The notes below the pieces were generated by a model. That model was given only the letters and a program-made list of their open reading frames with translations. It had not been told where the DNA came from and did no database searches. A stretch of DNA of 64,000 nucleotides from positions 1 to 64,000 of the forward strand of contig CAMTZM010000009.1 of the NCBI GenBank assembly GCA_947086655.1, read 5' to 3'. A program made the translations under genes and the position numbers. This DNA is from an uncultured Eubacteriaceae bacterium (GTDB lineage Bacteria; Bacillota; Clostridia; Lachnospirales; CAG-274). Position 1 is the first letter of the stretch; the number at the start of each line of letters is the position of its first letter. Below, one piece after another: positions 63,515 to 64,000 of the stretch.

Positions 63515-64000
63515 TTAAAAGTATTTATTATTACATATATTTTTAGTTATTTCACATGCAATAGGACCTCTTATGTTCTCGTTATTTTTGTCTCCCATTA
63601 TTCTAAGAGCAAAATAGTACTCATCGTTTGGTGTTTCATATTTTCCAACAAACCATGCTGTTTGATTTCCGTTTTCTAAAAATTCAGTTCCGCTTGTTCC
63701 TGTTTTTCCATATAACTTACCTATGCCGTTATTTTCTACTTTCATGATTTCTTTTATTGTATCTACGTTTTCTTTTTTAAAGTCATATTTATAATTAAAA
63801 AGATTTCTTATAAACTCTATTTGTTCCATAGGAGATATTTTAAGAGATGTTTCCCCATGTGGTATTCCTCCAGTTAAGTCTTTGTTTCCATAATCTATTT
63901 TATTTACAATTTCAATAAGTTTTTCAATTCCAATTTCATTTTCAATTCTTTCAAAATACCAGTTTGCGGATAATTGAAAAGCGTCTTTAAGAGTTAAATC
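63515..64000 (-). CDS. BlaR1 sensor domain or class D beta-lactamase-like transpeptidase fold, partial
   Basis: The 5' part lies beyond the window. The visible 161 residues carry SANWYFERI (second active-site motif), YGKTGTSG (KTG box), TAWFVGKYE and YYFALRIMGD, as in the penicillin-binding sensor of BlaR1 and in class D beta-lactamases. SPMEQIEFIRNLFNYK is shared by both. The first motif (STFK) and any membrane helices lie off the edge, so I cannot choose between them. It ends in a normal stop. Confidence 0.8.
   Translation of the reverse strand, partial: DLTLKDAFQLSANWYFERIENEIGIEKLIEIVNKIDYGNKDLTGGIPHGETSLKISPMEQIEFIRNLFNYKYDFKKENVDTIKEIMKVENNGIGKLYGKTGTSGTEFLENGNQTAWFVGKYETPNDEYYFALRIMGDKNNENIRGPIACEITKNICNNKYF

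Noticed and set aside
1-64000. CRISPR array
   Set aside because: No regularly spaced direct repeats with unique spacers are visible, and no cas genes are present.

Overview
This is AT-rich, low-GC DNA from an anaerobic Gram-positive bacterium, most likely a spore-forming member of the Clostridia. Support comes from strong GGAGG ribosome binding sites, S-layer homology domains, a CotJC-like manganese catalase, a CotH-type kinase, Tn916-type integrase architecture and OmpR-type two-component pairs. I cannot name the genus. Bases 970-7200 look clearly richer in G+C than the rest, which suggests acquired DNA.

Bases 1-9150 are a graveyard. It holds an RHS fragment, a dead IS200/IS605 transposase with its end hairpins, a stalk-domain remnant, a two-component pair broken by a deletion plus a frameshift, an apparently intact CotH protein, truncated DUF4956 and VTC-domain genes, an intact secreted metallo-beta-lactamase-fold lipoprotein, a decayed MobA/MobL relaxase, an Rpn-nuclease remnant and a tRNA-Arg(CCT). 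Bases 9150-19000 are mostly AT-rich chromosome: a zeta-toxin-like kinase apparently starting at ATA, an RlaP-type nucleotidyltransferase, a polysaccharide-deacetylase fragment, two small proteins, an intact OmpR/EnvZ-type pair with a secreted partner, and an ECF sigma factor with its DUF4179 anti-sigma-type partner.

The most interesting region is 19467-44608. A Tn916-type tyrosine recombinase gene lies between two inverted 29-bp sites (11-bp arms, identical 7-bp spacer TGATTTA). This is the arrangement of a self-inverting DNA switch. It sits directly upstream of a roughly 23.6-kb co-directional gene cluster with very short gaps. In order the cluster holds: a single-module NRPS (C-A-T-TE) whose adenylation pocket reads as serine and whose thioesterase nucleophile is Cys; a 2648-residue S-layer-anchored protein; a 52-residue double-glycine peptide precursor; an Lgt-like membrane enzyme fused to a lipoprotein-type binding protein; a complete NHLM-type export machine (HlyD, C39-ABC, second ABC); a DUF2156 aminoacyltransferase-like protein; a beta-propeller/sensor/MFS fusion; and a leucyl/phenylalanyl-tRNA-protein transferase (Aat). 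I know of no described system with this gene set. My working model is a switchable system that makes, modifies and exports a small basic Ser-rich peptide, possibly using aminoacyl-tRNA, and that also displays a surface protein. The model is inference; the architecture is visible.

Bases 44609-64000 are ordinary chromosome: a polysaccharide deacetylase, a divergent HxlR regulator/nitroreductase pair, a DUF3795 protein, two AraC regulators, a GNAT acetyltransferase, an Rrf2 regulator, a gluconate 5-dehydrogenase-like SDR, an 1841-residue secreted GH3 glycosidase with an unusual C-terminal rhodanese domain, a hypothetical protein, the manganese catalase (apparently with an ATT start), a flavin reductase, an RsmB/RsmF-type rRNA methyltransferase, threonine synthase, and the end of a BlaR1/class D beta-lactamase-like gene cut by the window edge.
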